Below, piece by piece: positions 50,151-59,068 of a stretch of 64,000 bases of DNA. How positions within the stretch are numbered: the first letter of the stretch is position 1; every line of letters begins with the position of its first letter. The notes beneath the pieces were generated by a model that worked only from the letters and a program-made list of their open reading frames with translations, searched no databases and had not been told where the DNA came from. The translations under genes were made by a program, and so were the position numbers. Source of the stretch: Flavobacterium caeni (lineage in GTDB: Bacteria > Bacteroidota > Bacteroidia > Flavobacteriales > Flavobacteriaceae); NCBI RefSeq assembly GCF_900101895.1, contig NZ_FMVF01000002.1, forward strand, positions 254,451 through 318,450, given 5' to 3'.

Positions 50151-50762
50151 ATGAAGCAACTACGCATTTTAGCCCTTGCCGTTGTCGTGGCCGCCGCGAG
50201 CGCGTTCACGTTAAAAACGGTCAACCCCGGATACAAAGTAGGCGATATCGCCACCGATTTCCGTTTAAAGAATGTCAACGACAAAATGGTGTCGCTCAAA
50301 GACTACAAAGACGCCAAGGGATTCATCGTCGTTTTTACGTGCAACCATTGCCCGTATGCCAAGGCCTATGAAGACCGCATCATCGCGCTCGACAAAAAGT
50401 TCAGCAAACTGGGCTATCCGGTCATCGCGATCAATCCGAACAATCCGGCCAAGCAGCCCGAGGACGCGTTCGATCGTATGAAGACGCGCGCCAAGGAAAA
50501 GAAATTCACGTTCCCATACCTGTTCGACGAAGGGCAACGCATCTATCCGCAGTACGGCGCAACCAAAACGCCACACGTCTATATATTGAAGAAAACGGCC
50601 AAAGGCAACCAGGTGCAGTACATCGGCGCCATCGACGACAACCATGAGGATGAGAAAGCCGTCAAGGAGAAATATGTAGAGAATGCCGTCAATGCGTTGC
50701 TCGCAGGCAAGGACGTTCCCGTGAAAGAAACCAAGGCCATTGGCTGTACGATAAAAGTATAA
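50151..50762 (+). CDS. Exported AhpC/TSA-type redoxin
   Basis: 203 residues: a signal peptide (about 1-19, AAASAF) and a redoxin fold with a CxxC motif in FTCNHCPYAKAYEDR. A third cysteine lies near the end (AIGCTIKV). The CPYAKAYEDR type is known from many exported redoxins of unclear substrate. It sits between the TlpA-like gene (17 bp) and the rhodanese gene (2 bp), so the three form an operon for extracytoplasmic thiol or sulfur chemistry. Confidence 0.9.
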   Translation: MKQLRILALAVVVAAASAFTLKTVNPGYKVGDIATDFRLKNVNDKMVSLKDYKDAKGFIVVFTCNHCPYAKAYEDRIIALDKKFSKLGYPVIAINPNNPAKQPEDAFDRMKTRAKEKKFTFPYLFDEGQRIYPQYGATKTPHVYILKKTAKGNQVQYIGAIDDNHEDEKAVKEKYVENAVNALLAGKDVPVKETKAIGCTIKV

Positions 50763-50764
50763 CC

Positions 50765-51076
50765 ATGAACCTGAGCCAACAAGACTGGGCTTCGCAACTC
50801 GAAGCCGATCCCAATGCCGTAATCCTCGACGTGCGTACCGAAGACGAATTCAACGATGGTTACATCCCCGGTGCGCTCAACATCGACATCTACAAAGGAC
50901 AGGGATTCATTTATGAGGTAGACCAACTCGACAAGTCTAAAAATTATTACGTGTATTGCAAAGCCGGCGCGCGCAGCGACCAAGCCTGCCAGGTGATGAA
51001 CCAACTGGGTTTCGAGCACACGTTCAACCTGCTGGGCGGGTTCATGAATTGGCATGGCGAGAAAGCGCTGCCGTAA
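50765..51076 (+). CDS. Single-domain rhodanese
   Basis: 103 residues, one rhodanese domain with the active-site loop YCKAGARS, the CH2A-like LDVRTEDEF and the late LLGGFMNWHG. There is no signal peptide, so it should be cytoplasmic, where it could move sulfane sulfur. It starts 2 bp after the redoxin stop. A terminator follows at 51095. Confidence 0.95.
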   Translation: MNLSQQDWASQLEADPNAVILDVRTEDEFNDGYIPGALNIDIYKGQGFIYEVDQLDKSKNYYVYCKAGARSDQACQVMNQLGFEHTFNLLGGFMNWHGEKALP

Positions 51077-51094
51077 CAAAACCTCGATAAAAAG

Positions 51095-51122
51095 AAAAAC
51101 CGCAATTGTTGCGGTTTTTTTT
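51095..51122 (+). terminator. Rho-independent terminator after the rhodanese gene
   Basis: AACCGCAA and TTGCGGTT pair over a 3-nt loop, followed by eight T. The A-run on the other side may also serve the convergent T9SS gene. Confidence 0.93.
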
Positions 51123-51144
51123 GTTTAGGAAATTCAGGTGGTAT

Positions 51145-54100
51145 TTACTGTTGTTTGTGAAGGTAGATCCAACCTGTTTTTGGATTTAGATCGGTAAAGT
51201 CGATGACGTAATAATAGGTGCCGTCGGGCAATTCGTCGCCATTGTCGGTTTGGCCGTACCATTGGTTTTGGTAATTGGCCTGCGCATAAACCGCCGTGCC
51301 GTAACGGTTGTAGATGTGCAATTGCGCCACGTTAAAGCCTTCGAGGTCGAAATAGTCGTTCAAGCCATCGTTGTTGGGCGATATCCCCTTTTGGATCGTA
51401 CACGAGACGGTCGTCACGTTTATGGTTTTCCTTTGGCTACAGCCGTTTTGCGTCACCACCAGTTCATAAATTCCCGGCGATGCAATCACCACCGAAGCAG
51501 CACTTCCAATTGGCGCCCCCGACGGGTCGAACCACGCATAAAGCGCGCCCGACGTACCTTCAAGCACCGCGGTCAGCGTATAATTTACCCCGTTGCATCC
51601 TTCGGCTATCGTAAAGTCGATGGCACCGTTTACTGCTATGGTCAATGTCGCGGCCGTCGCACACTGGCCCGCATTGGGCGTAAAAGTATAGGTCGTGGTT
51701 GCGTTGTTGTTGGGCGCAGGCGACCAGGTTCCCACAATGCCATTGTTCGAGGTGGTCGGCAACGGATCCAAGTCTTCGCCCGCGCAAATGGCCGCGATGG
51801 GCGCAAACGTGGGCAAGGTCGACGGATTGACCACAATCGTCAAGGTCGTTGGTGTTGCACATTGGCCACCGTAGGGCGTAAAAGTATAGGTCGTGGTCGC
51901 GTTGTTGTTGGGCGCAGGCGACCAGGTTCCGGTAATGCCGTTGTTCGAAGTCGTCGACAATGGGCTTAAAACAGCGCCCGCGCAAATCGGCGCAATGGCC
52001 GTAAAGATAGGCACCGTGTTGCTTGGATTGACGGTAATCACGAGCGTCGCGGTGGTGGCACATTGCCCGGCATTGGGCGTAAAAGTATACGTCGTGGTCG
52101 CGTTGTTGTTAAGCGCAGGCGACCAGGTTCCGGCAATGCCGTTGTTCGAAGTCGTCGGCAGCGGCGTCAAAACCGATCCTGCACAAATCGGCGCAATGGC
52201 GGTAAAGGTAGGCGCGGTGTTGTTCGTATTGACGGTAATCACAAGCGTCGCGGTGGTGGCACATTGACCCGCGTTGGGTGTAAAAGTATACGTCGTGGTC
52301 GCATTGTTGTTGGGCGCAGGCGACCAGGTTCCGGCAATGCCGTTGTTCGAAGTGGTCGGCAATGGACCCAAAACAGCGCCCGCGCAAATCGGCGCAATGG
52401 CCGTAAACGCAGGAACCGTCGACGGGTTCACGGTAATGGTAAGCGTCGCTGTCGAAGCGCATTGCCCTGCCGTTGGCGTGAACGTATACGTGGTGGTTGC
52501 CGTGTTGTCGAGCGCCGGCGACCAAGTTCCGGTTACCCCGTTGAGCGAAGTTGTCGGTAGCGGATTGAGCGCATCGCCCGAACAAATTGCCCCCACGGCG
52601 TTAAACGTGGGTACGGTACCGCCCGATACGGTCACGGTCACCGTTTCCTGGTACAAACAGGTCACGGTTTCCTTGAAGGCGATGTCGTCCAGCGCAAAGT
52701 CATTGCCGCCGCTGGCCGAGTTAAAGTTGAACAATGCCACGTTGGCCGTGGTGTTGGCGCCCGAATTCCAGTTGTAGGAAACCTGCGTCCAAAAACAGGT
52801 CGCGCCCGGAGCGAGTACAGGATCTCCTTGCGAAACACCGTTGATCTTGACTTCGAGTCGCGCGGGATTCTCGGGCGAGACCGAGGCCACATAGTACGAA
52901 AAAGTATAGTCGGTGTTCGGAAGTACCGCAATCGGATTTTGGTTGGCCCATACAATCACATTGCCCGTCGGGTCGGTCGATCCGTCATACACGATCATGT
53001 TGCCCGCGCCCGTCGTGTGGTCGCCGCAAGACACAAAAGCGGTAAACCACGCCGCAGGATTGGTCACGACACTGTAGGCCGCCTGTACGCCAAACGGATT
53101 CGGATCGGCCACATACATGTATTGGGTCGTGAACAACGCATCGCCCTGCGAAAAGTCGCCGTTTTCGATCAAATTGACCGGCGACGATAACGAACCCGAA
53201 GTCACCGTATAGGTCGTGGTCACCAAAGGACTTACCGTTTGCGACGCCGCGTTGGGGTTGGTGATCGAAGCGTCGGGCGGACTGGCCGTCCAGGTGTACG
53301 ACCCCGTTCCGCCCGAAGCCGATAGCGCGGCCGTCCCGCCCGGGCAGATGTTTGCCGGTGCGCCCACCACCAATGGATTCGGGGCGGCCAGCACAATGCC
53401 GGTTTGGGTGTATGGGGTTCCGGCAGCATCGGTGACGCTGATGTTGTAGGTTCCTTCGTCCAGTCCGGTAAATACACCCGTGTTGTTGGTTTGGCTGGCC
53501 GATCCCGTCAAAGTATACGCAGAATAAGGCAGCATACCGCCCACCAGACTTACCGTGACGGTGCCGTCGTTGCTGTCGGGGCAGGTGGGATGGCTGAACG
53601 TGTACGATCCTTCGAGATCCAATCCGCCTTCGGTGATCGAAAAATCGTCGACCGCAAAATCATTGCCGATAGGCCCGGGATTGTTGGTCTTTAAACGTAC
53701 CATGACGTTATCGGCCGTCGCCACGAAAGAATATTGGATGTGCACCCAACCTTCGTCGGGAAGCGGCGCGAGGAAGTTTTGGTTGGCGGGGTTGATGTTG
53801 TTGGCGTTGACAAAGAAAAGGCCGATGCTGGCACGTGTCGCATCGTCCGAAGTCACTTCGTTCGATACCGACCTGATCCAAAAGCTGAACGTATAGGTGG
53901 TTCCCGCCGTGAATCCGCCGATAGCGCCGCCTGTATTGCCCGTGGTCCAGAAAAAGCGGTTGGCGAGCGTAGATCCGTCAAAGACGAGCATGTTGCCCGT
54001 GCCCGTAGTGTGGTCGCCTTGGGCAATGTAGGTCGAATTCATGAGCGCGGGATTGGTCGTGCGCGCGTACAAACCGGGCGTGCTGGTGCCCGTAACCGGG

Positions 54101-54255
54101 TTGATTACGGTGTAGTCGTGTACGAAGAATCCGTTGCCGCTGTCGCCGGCTTCAAAATCGCCGTTGGTAAGGATTTGTGCGCTGGCATTGAGTCCTGTCG
54201 CGAGCAGAATGGTGAATAAGGCTGTCCTTATCGAATGTCCAAATGATTTTTTCAT
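51145..54255 (-). CDS. Giant T9SS type B surface protein with tandem repeats
   Basis: 1036 residues: a signal peptide (MKKSFGHSIRTALFT to NASAQ), two jelly-roll-like domains that both begin NGDF (about 27-190 and 380-540), an SprB-like segment between them (SYTFSHPTCPDSNDGTVTVS), then five consecutive 66-67-residue repeats (about 545-880) of the pattern PICAG...PLPTTSNNGI.GTWSP...TTTYTFTP..GQCA, and a type B gliding-motility sorting domain at the C-terminus (ISPNNDGLNDYFDLEGF, YNRYGTAVY). It is probably a surface adhesin. I use ATG 54255 because the signal peptide starts there; the open frame to 54510 has an unlikely extension. Confidence 0.92.
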   Translation of the reverse strand: MKKSFGHSIRTALFTILLATGLNASAQILTNGDFEAGDSGNGFFVHDYTVINPVTGTSTPGLYARTTNPALMNSTYIAQGDHTTGTGNMLVFDGSTLANRFFWTTGNTGGAIGGFTAGTTYTFSFWIRSVSNEVTSDDATRASIGLFFVNANNINPANQNFLAPLPDEGWVHIQYSFVATADNVMVRLKTNNPGPIGNDFAVDDFSITEGGLDLEGSYTFSHPTCPDSNDGTVTVSLVGGMLPYSAYTLTGSASQTNNTGVFTGLDEGTYNISVTDAAGTPYTQTGIVLAAPNPLVVGAPANICPGGTAALSASGGTGSYTWTASPPDASITNPNAASQTVSPLVTTTYTVTSGSLSSPVNLIENGDFSQGDALFTTQYMYVADPNPFGVQAAYSVVTNPAAWFTAFVSCGDHTTGAGNMIVYDGSTDPTGNVIVWANQNPIAVLPNTDYTFSYYVASVSPENPARLEVKINGVSQGDPVLAPGATCFWTQVSYNWNSGANTTANVALFNFNSASGGNDFALDDIAFKETVTCLYQETVTVTVSGGTVPTFNAVGAICSGDALNPLPTTSLNGVTGTWSPALDNTATTTYTFTPTAGQCASTATLTITVNPSTVPAFTAIAPICAGAVLGPLPTTSNNGIAGTWSPAPNNNATTTYTFTPNAGQCATTATLVITVNTNNTAPTFTAIAPICAGSVLTPLPTTSNNGIAGTWSPALNNNATTTYTFTPNAGQCATTATLVITVNPSNTVPIFTAIAPICAGAVLSPLSTTSNNGITGTWSPAPNNNATTTYTFTPYGGQCATPTTLTIVVNPSTLPTFAPIAAICAGEDLDPLPTTSNNGIVGTWSPAPNNNATTTYTFTPNAGQCATAATLTIAVNGAIDFTIAEGCNGVNYTLTAVLEGTSGALYAWFDPSGAPIGSAASVVIASPGIYELVVTQNGCSQRKTINVTTVSCTIQKGISPNNDGLNDYFDLEGFNVAQLHIYNRYGTAVYAQANYQNQWYGQTDNGDELPDGTYYYVIDFTDLNPKTGWIYLHKQQ
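51640..52620. repeat. Coding tandem repeats, period 198/201 bp
   Basis: Five near-identical units inside the T9SS type B gene, anchored by the recurring GGCGTAAAAGTATA-like block at 51677, 51875, 52076, 52277 and 52475 (steps 198, 201, 201, 198 bp, all in frame). Confidence 0.9.
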
Positions 54256-54504
54256 AAATCGGGAATTACGGTTAATAAAAATATTATTTGTTGGCTGACA
54301 TCGCATGTGCATCGGTGTGATAAAAACCATACAGCCGCGAATGCCTGTCGAAGCTGGAATTACAAGGCGAAAAACAGTTTTTTGTTCGTTCCAATTTTTG
54401 GCTTTTGTTGTGGTTTGTTGTAGTAATGTTAAGTTGGCGCAAACGTTTTCGTAGCTGAAATTTCTTATAAAAACATCGATTTCGGACCATTTCCTACAGC
54501 GGAA

Positions 54505-54521
54505 TTCCAATTTTATTCAAA
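54505..54521 (+). promoter_or_regulatory. Response-regulator box 1 (TTCCAA-N5-TTCAAA)
   Basis: Two hexamers on an 11-bp period, the layout bound by OmpR-family dimers, lie about 90 bp upstream of the response-regulator gene. Similar pairs occur at 56551 and 59016. Confidence 0.45.
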
Positions 54522-54558
54522 ATCGGACCATTGTTTCGCACCAAAATCAAAATGTGGC

Positions 54559-54583
54559 GACGACGCGGAAAAGTCGCGTCGTC
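54559..54583 (+). promoter_or_regulatory. Stem-loop in the response-regulator leader
   Basis: A perfect 9-bp stem GACGACGCG / CGCGTCGTC with a 7-nt loop GAAAAGT lies 28 bp before the start codon. No T-run follows, so it is not a standard terminator. Confidence 0.6.
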
Positions 54584-54611
54584 AATCAAAAATGAATTGG
54601 TAAATTGCAAC

Positions 54612-55289
54612 ATGAAAATCCTCATCATCGAAGACGAAACGGCCATCGCCTCGAGCATCAAGGCGTATTTTAAACCCAATGGCGTCCAATGTGAAACCGC
54701 AACGACCACCAGCGAGGCGCTATCCAAGATCGGCCTGTACGACTACGATTGCATCCTGCTCGATTTGATGCTGCCCGACGGCGACGGCTTCGACATCCTC
54801 AAGGAATTGAAGCGCACCAACAAAACGGAAGGCGTCATCATTATCTCTGCCAAGGAAAATCTAGAAACGCGACTCGAAGGCTTCAACCTCGGCGCCGACG
54901 ATTACCTGACCAAGCCGTTCCATTTGGCCGAATTGCTCGTCCGGATCCAGGCGCTCGTGCGCAGGAAGAATTTCCAGGGCAGCAATACGGTGTCGTTCAA
55001 CGAAATCACCGTCGATGTGCTCGCCAAAACGGTCAGCGTCAAAGGCGCAAGGCTCGACATTACCAAAAAAGAGATAGATTTGTTGTTGTTTTTGATCGGG
55101 AACCAGAACAAGGTGTTGTCGAAGGCGGCAATCGCCGAACACCTCTCGGGCGACATGGCCGACATGCTCGACAACCACGATTTCATTTACGCCCACATCA
55201 AAAACCTCAAAAAAAAACTCGCACAGGCCGGCAGCGGGGATTACATCCAAACCGTTTACGGACTCGGTTACAAATGGCAAAATGAATAA
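54612..55289 (+). CDS. OmpR-family response regulator
   Basis: 225 residues. Receiver domain: acidic residues at the start (IIEDE), phosphoacceptor D51 in LLDLMLPDGDGF, and Lys101 in YLTKPF. The C-terminal winged helix (about 130-225) has LDITKKEIDLLLFLIGN and TVYGLGYKW. It pairs with the histidine kinase whose gene overlaps by 8 nt. I use ATG 54612, where the receiver begins; the longer frame from 54531 would translate the stem-loop. Likely targets are the envelope genes that follow. Confidence 0.96.
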   Translation: MKILIIEDETAIASSIKAYFKPNGVQCETATTTSEALSKIGLYDYDCILLDLMLPDGDGFDILKELKRTNKTEGVIIISAKENLETRLEGFNLGADDYLTKPFHLAELLVRIQALVRRKNFQGSNTVSFNEITVDVLAKTVSVKGARLDITKKEIDLLLFLIGNQNKVLSKAAIAEHLSGDMADMLDNHDFIYAHIKNLKKKLAQAGSGDYIQTVYGLGYKWQNE

Positions 55290-56547
55290 GAAACTCTTGC
55301 ACAAAACCACGCGGAATTTCCTCGTGCTCGCCGCCGTGATCCTGTTGATTTCGGCGCCGATTTTCTATTTCGTGAGCCATTTCCTGTACATTTATGAAGC
55401 CGATGAGGTACTGGTTTTCCACAAGGAGGACTTTGTGGCAAAGGCCAGCGAGCAAGGATTCAGCACCGCCGATATTGCCCTTTGGAACCAATACAACCGC
55501 AGCGTCGAAATCATTCCCGACACCGGCCTGAAAAAAGATTCGCTGTTCAGCAAAGATTATTTCGACGCGACTTCACAGGAATACGAGCCGTTCCGCGAAT
55601 TGTGGGCACCCATCGTCATCGACGGCCAAAAATATACGTATACCGAGAAGAACAACCTCGTGGTCATGGAAGGCATGGTCATCGCCGTCGCCGTGATGTT
55701 CTTGATGGTCATCGCGTTTTTGATGACGGGCATCATCTGGTTTTCGAAACGTTCGGCGTCGCGGTTGTGGGCGCCTTTTTATGATACGCTCAAACAAATC
55801 CAGGATTTCGAACTCGACAAAAGCCATCATCCGCAGTTTGCCGATACCGACATCGAAGAGTTCACGCGGCTCAACAAAAGCCTCGAGCGTTTGATTGAAA
55901 AGAACGTCGCCATTTTCAAAAGCCAACGCGAATTTGTCGAAAACGCCGCGCACGAACTGCAAACGCCACTCGCGTTATTCCAGACCAAGCTCGATTCGCT
56001 GTCGCAATTGCAGATGACCCGCGAGCAGTCGGAATTGCTGGCCTCGCTGGAACAGGACGTTTCGCGCCTGAACCGACTCAACAAAAACTTGCTGTTGTTG
56101 TCCAAGATCGATAACGAAACCTATTTCGAACTCGAACCGATCGTCGTCAACGAATACCTCGGCAAGAACCTCGAATTTTTTACCGAACAGGCGGCTTCGA
56201 AAGGCATCCGCGTGGCGTTCGACAACACCCGTCCGGTAACGGTCAAGGCCAATCCGATACTGTTCGACGTATTGGTCAACAACTTGTTCATCAACGCGAT
56301 CCGACACAATATTGAAAACGGGGCCATCCACATCACGCTCGATGATGGCGCGCTTTCGTTTGCGAACACCGGAATCGGTACCGCGCTCGATGCCGAACGG
56401 ATGTTTAACCGGTTTGCCAAAATCAATCCGTCGGGCAAGGGCAACGGGCTTGGGCTGGCCATAGTGCGCAAGATCGTCGAGGTCAACCATTGGACGATCG
56501 GGTACCATTTTTCAGGCGACCGGCACATTTTTACCGTCCGTTTTTAA
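55282..56547 (+). CDS. Sensor histidine kinase
   Basis: 421 residues: membrane helix 1 (about 13-36), a periplasmic sensor part (about 37-127), helix 2 (about 131-154), HisKA with His224 in ENAAHELQTPLAL, and HATPase with GKGNGLGLAIVRKI. The N box is LFINAIRHNIENG. The sensor region is short and matches no ligand domain I know. QseC/PmrB-type kinases have a similar size and layout, which fits the envelope-lipid genes downstream. Confidence 0.95.
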   Translation: MNKKLLHKTTRNFLVLAAVILLISAPIFYFVSHFLYIYEADEVLVFHKEDFVAKASEQGFSTADIALWNQYNRSVEIIPDTGLKKDSLFSKDYFDATSQEYEPFRELWAPIVIDGQKYTYTEKNNLVVMEGMVIAVAVMFLMVIAFLMTGIIWFSKRSASRLWAPFYDTLKQIQDFELDKSHHPQFADTDIEEFTRLNKSLERLIEKNVAIFKSQREFVENAAHELQTPLALFQTKLDSLSQLQMTREQSELLASLEQDVSRLNRLNKNLLLLSKIDNETYFELEPIVVNEYLGKNLEFFTEQAASKGIRVAFDNTRPVTVKANPILFDVLVNNLFINAIRHNIENGAIHITLDDGALSFANTGIGTALDAERMFNRFAKINPSGKGNGLGLAIVRKIVEVNHWTIGYHFSGDRHIFTVRF

Positions 56548-56550
56548 AAA

Positions 56551-56567
56551 TTCAGACTTCCTTCCAA
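56551..56567 (+). promoter_or_regulatory. Response-regulator box 2 (TTCAGA-N5-TTCCAA)
   Basis: A weaker 11-bp-period pair, 35 bp upstream of the TonB-receptor start, right after the kinase gene. Four of six positions agree between the two hexamers. Confidence 0.3.
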
Positions 56568-56601
56568 ATCGGGTTGCAGCTTTGCCAAAAATTACCGGCA
56601 A

Positions 56602-59004
56602 ATGCAAAGCAAATCGTTTCTACTACTAATCATTATTTTGTCCTTCGGATGGGCGACGGCGCAGAACAAACCCGTAACCGTTTCCGGTGTCGTTAAAGAC
56701 CGCGCGTCCAAATTGGCGCTGCCTTACGTAAGCGTCACTTTGCAAGCCCCAGACGGCGCGCCCATTCAAGGCACCGTCAGCGATGAAACCGGCCGTTTTA
56801 GCCTTAAGGTGGCTACCGCGGGAAATTATGTAGTAGAAACAGCAATCATCGGCTACCAAAAACACACGCAAAAAATCTTCGTGGGCTCGCTGACCGAATT
56901 CCTCGATCTGGGCACCATCGAAATGGGCGAGCAGGTCAACGCGCTCGATGAAGTCGTCATTGCAAGCAAACAAGAAACGGTGAGCGCCAAAATGGACAAA
57001 AAGACGTTTGCCGTGGCCGACCAAATCGCACAAAGCGGCGGATCGGTGTTGCAGGCGATGGCCAATTTGCCCGGCGTGACGGTGCAGGCCGGCAAATTGC
57101 AGTTGCGCGGCAACGACAAGGTTACGGTGCTCATCGATGGCAAACAGACTGCGATGACGGGCTTTGGCAACCAAACTGGGCTCGACAACATTCCGGCGTC
57201 GGCGATCGAAAAAATTGAAATCATCAACAACCCGTCGGCCAAGTTCGATGCCAACGGTAATGCGGGCATCGTCAACATCGTATACAAAAAAGAAAAGCAG
57301 GCGGGCATCAACGGAAAGGCCGGGATTGCTTCGGGATTTGGGTCGCTTTGGGAGCGCAAGGCCAATCTGCCGAACATTCGTCCGCAGTACCAATTGACGC
57401 CCAAAATCAATCCGACGTTGGCGTTGAACTACCGCAAAGGTAAAGTCAACCTGTTTTTTCAAGGCGATTACCTGTATACCGAAACCTTGAACAAGAATGA
57501 ATTCGTGACGCGCACCTATGACGACGGCACGGTCATCCACCAACAAACCAAGCGCAACCGCGACACGCATTTTACGACCGTCAAAACCGGCGCCGATTGG
57601 AATTACAACGAGCACAACACCGTAACGGTTTCGGGAATGTTCGGCAGCGAAAAGATCACCGACAACGGCGACGAGCCTTTCTTCAACGCCGATTACAGCC
57701 AGCGGCTCAGGCTTTGGCAATTCCTCGAGGACGAGCTCAAGATCACCGCGATGGCGACGCTTTCGTGGCAGCACAAATTCGCGCAGCCTGGGCATTTGTT
57801 CAACACCGGCGTGAATTATACGTTTCACCGCGAGGACGAAAAGTATTTTTTCGACAACATCCTGCCGGCATATGCGGGAAAGGATTCGTTCAAGCTGCTG
57901 TCTGACGAAAAAGTCGTCGATTTCAATTTTGATTACGTCAAGCCGTTCAAATATGGGCGTTTCGAGTTGGGCGTAAAGTTGCGCAACCGTGAAATCCCGA
58001 CCAATATGCAGTTTTTCCAGGGGCTCAATTCGCCGTTGGATGCCAGTGCGGGCGGCGCGGCTACCTACAAGGAAATCATTCCTGCGGTTTACGGAAACTA
58101 CGTTTTCGAGAGCAACAAGGTCGAAGCCGAGCTGGGATTGCGCATGGAATACATCAAACTGCGCTACGAGGTCAATCCGAACCATCCCGTGTACAAAACC
58201 GATGGTTACGACTATTCCGAGCCGTTCCCGAACATCCGTTTTGCCTACAAATTCAATGACCACAACAAATTGTCTGTGTTTTACAACCGCCGCGTCGACC
58301 GACCGAATGAAGTCGACATCCGGATTTTTCCCAAGTATGACGACGCTGAAATCATCAAGGTCGGCAATCCGGCATTGCGGCCGCAGTTCACCAATTCGTT
58401 CGAACTCGGATACAAGCGCAACCTGGCCGATGGCTATCTGTTTGTGTCGCTTTACAACAAATCGGTCGACCAGACCATCACGCGCATCGCCACGACCGCG
58501 CCCGGCAGCAACGTGATTTATGCGGTGTTCCAGAACGCCGACGAAAGTTACAGCACGGGATCTGAAGTGATCTTCTCGAAAAAAATCGGCTGGTATGCGA
58601 TGAACCTGAGCGGCAATGTGTACCACAACGTCATCGATCCGTTTACGGTCACCAACCTGTATCCGACGCCCACGACCTTTACCGCCAAACGCGAAGAAAT
58701 CGTTTCGGGCAACGTCAAAAGCAACAATACCTTCCATTTTTCCAAAACGCTTACGGGGCAACTCTCGGCGGTGTGGCTCGCGCCCGACATCATTCCGCAG
58801 GGCAAGATCGGGCAGCGGTTTTCGATCGATTTGGGTTTGAAGAAATCGGTGCAAAAAGGCAAGGGCGAAGTGTTTGTCAATGCCAACGACGTGCTCAATA
58901 CGCTCGTGACCAAACGCGAAATCAACGCAGACGGTTTTCGCTACACCAGTGCCGATTACAATGAAACACAGGTAATTCGGCTGGGCTACAACTATAAATT
59001 CTGA
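56602..59004 (+). CDS. TonB-dependent receptor with carboxypeptidase-like domain (OMP_b-brl_3 type)
   Basis: 800 residues: a signal peptide (about 1-20, WATAQ), a carboxypeptidase-regulatory beta-sandwich (about 26-110; VSGVVKDRASKLALPYVSVT), a plug (about 125-235; LQAMANLPGVTVQAGKLQLR, IEIINNPSAKFDANGNAGIV), and an outer-membrane barrel of the OMP_b-brl_3 family ending VIRLGYNYKF. No SusD partner is present. Encoded after a two-component system and before lipid-modifying enzymes, it may import a metal or small molecule sensed by the kinase, or be an outer-membrane target of the same response. Confidence 0.93.
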   Translation: MQSKSFLLLIIILSFGWATAQNKPVTVSGVVKDRASKLALPYVSVTLQAPDGAPIQGTVSDETGRFSLKVATAGNYVVETAIIGYQKHTQKIFVGSLTEFLDLGTIEMGEQVNALDEVVIASKQETVSAKMDKKTFAVADQIAQSGGSVLQAMANLPGVTVQAGKLQLRGNDKVTVLIDGKQTAMTGFGNQTGLDNIPASAIEKIEIINNPSAKFDANGNAGIVNIVYKKEKQAGINGKAGIASGFGSLWERKANLPNIRPQYQLTPKINPTLALNYRKGKVNLFFQGDYLYTETLNKNEFVTRTYDDGTVIHQQTKRNRDTHFTTVKTGADWNYNEHNTVTVSGMFGSEKITDNGDEPFFNADYSQRLRLWQFLEDELKITAMATLSWQHKFAQPGHLFNTGVNYTFHREDEKYFFDNILPAYAGKDSFKLLSDEKVVDFNFDYVKPFKYGRFELGVKLRNREIPTNMQFFQGLNSPLDASAGGAATYKEIIPAVYGNYVFESNKVEAELGLRMEYIKLRYEVNPNHPVYKTDGYDYSEPFPNIRFAYKFNDHNKLSVFYNRRVDRPNEVDIRIFPKYDDAEIIKVGNPALRPQFTNSFELGYKRNLADGYLFVSLYNKSVDQTITRIATTAPGSNVIYAVFQNADESYSTGSEVIFSKKIGWYAMNLSGNVYHNVIDPFTVTNLYPTPTTFTAKREEIVSGNVKSNNTFHFSKTLTGQLSAVWLAPDIIPQGKIGQRFSIDLGLKKSVQKGKGEVFVNANDVLNTLVTKREINADGFRYTSADYNETQVIRLGYNYKF

Positions 59005-59015
59005 TTTTTTGCGAA

Positions 59016-59032
59016 TTCAAATTTAATTCAAA
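59016..59032 (+). promoter_or_regulatory. Response-regulator box 3 (TTCAAA-N5-TTCAAA)
   Basis: A perfect hexamer direct repeat on an 11-bp period, 37 bp upstream of the phosphotransferase gene. It resembles box 1, and both are followed by ATCG. Confidence 0.5.
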
Positions 59033-59068
59033 ATCGCGCGGCAATCTTTGCGCATAATCCTTTGTACT

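Larger units (their letters stand above)
54256..54611. other. Divergent intergenic region between the T9SS gene and the two-component operon
   Basis: 356 bp. It carries a 10-bp direct repeat TCGGACCATT (54482-54491 and 54523-54532), an 11-bp-period direct repeat between them (54505-54521) and a strong stem-loop (54559-54583). I see no gene and cannot place a confident promoter. Confidence 0.65.

Noticed and set aside
56626..58854. 742-codon open frame antisense to the TonB receptor
   Set aside because: Mirror frame of a well-supported receptor gene; low-complexity, with no domain.
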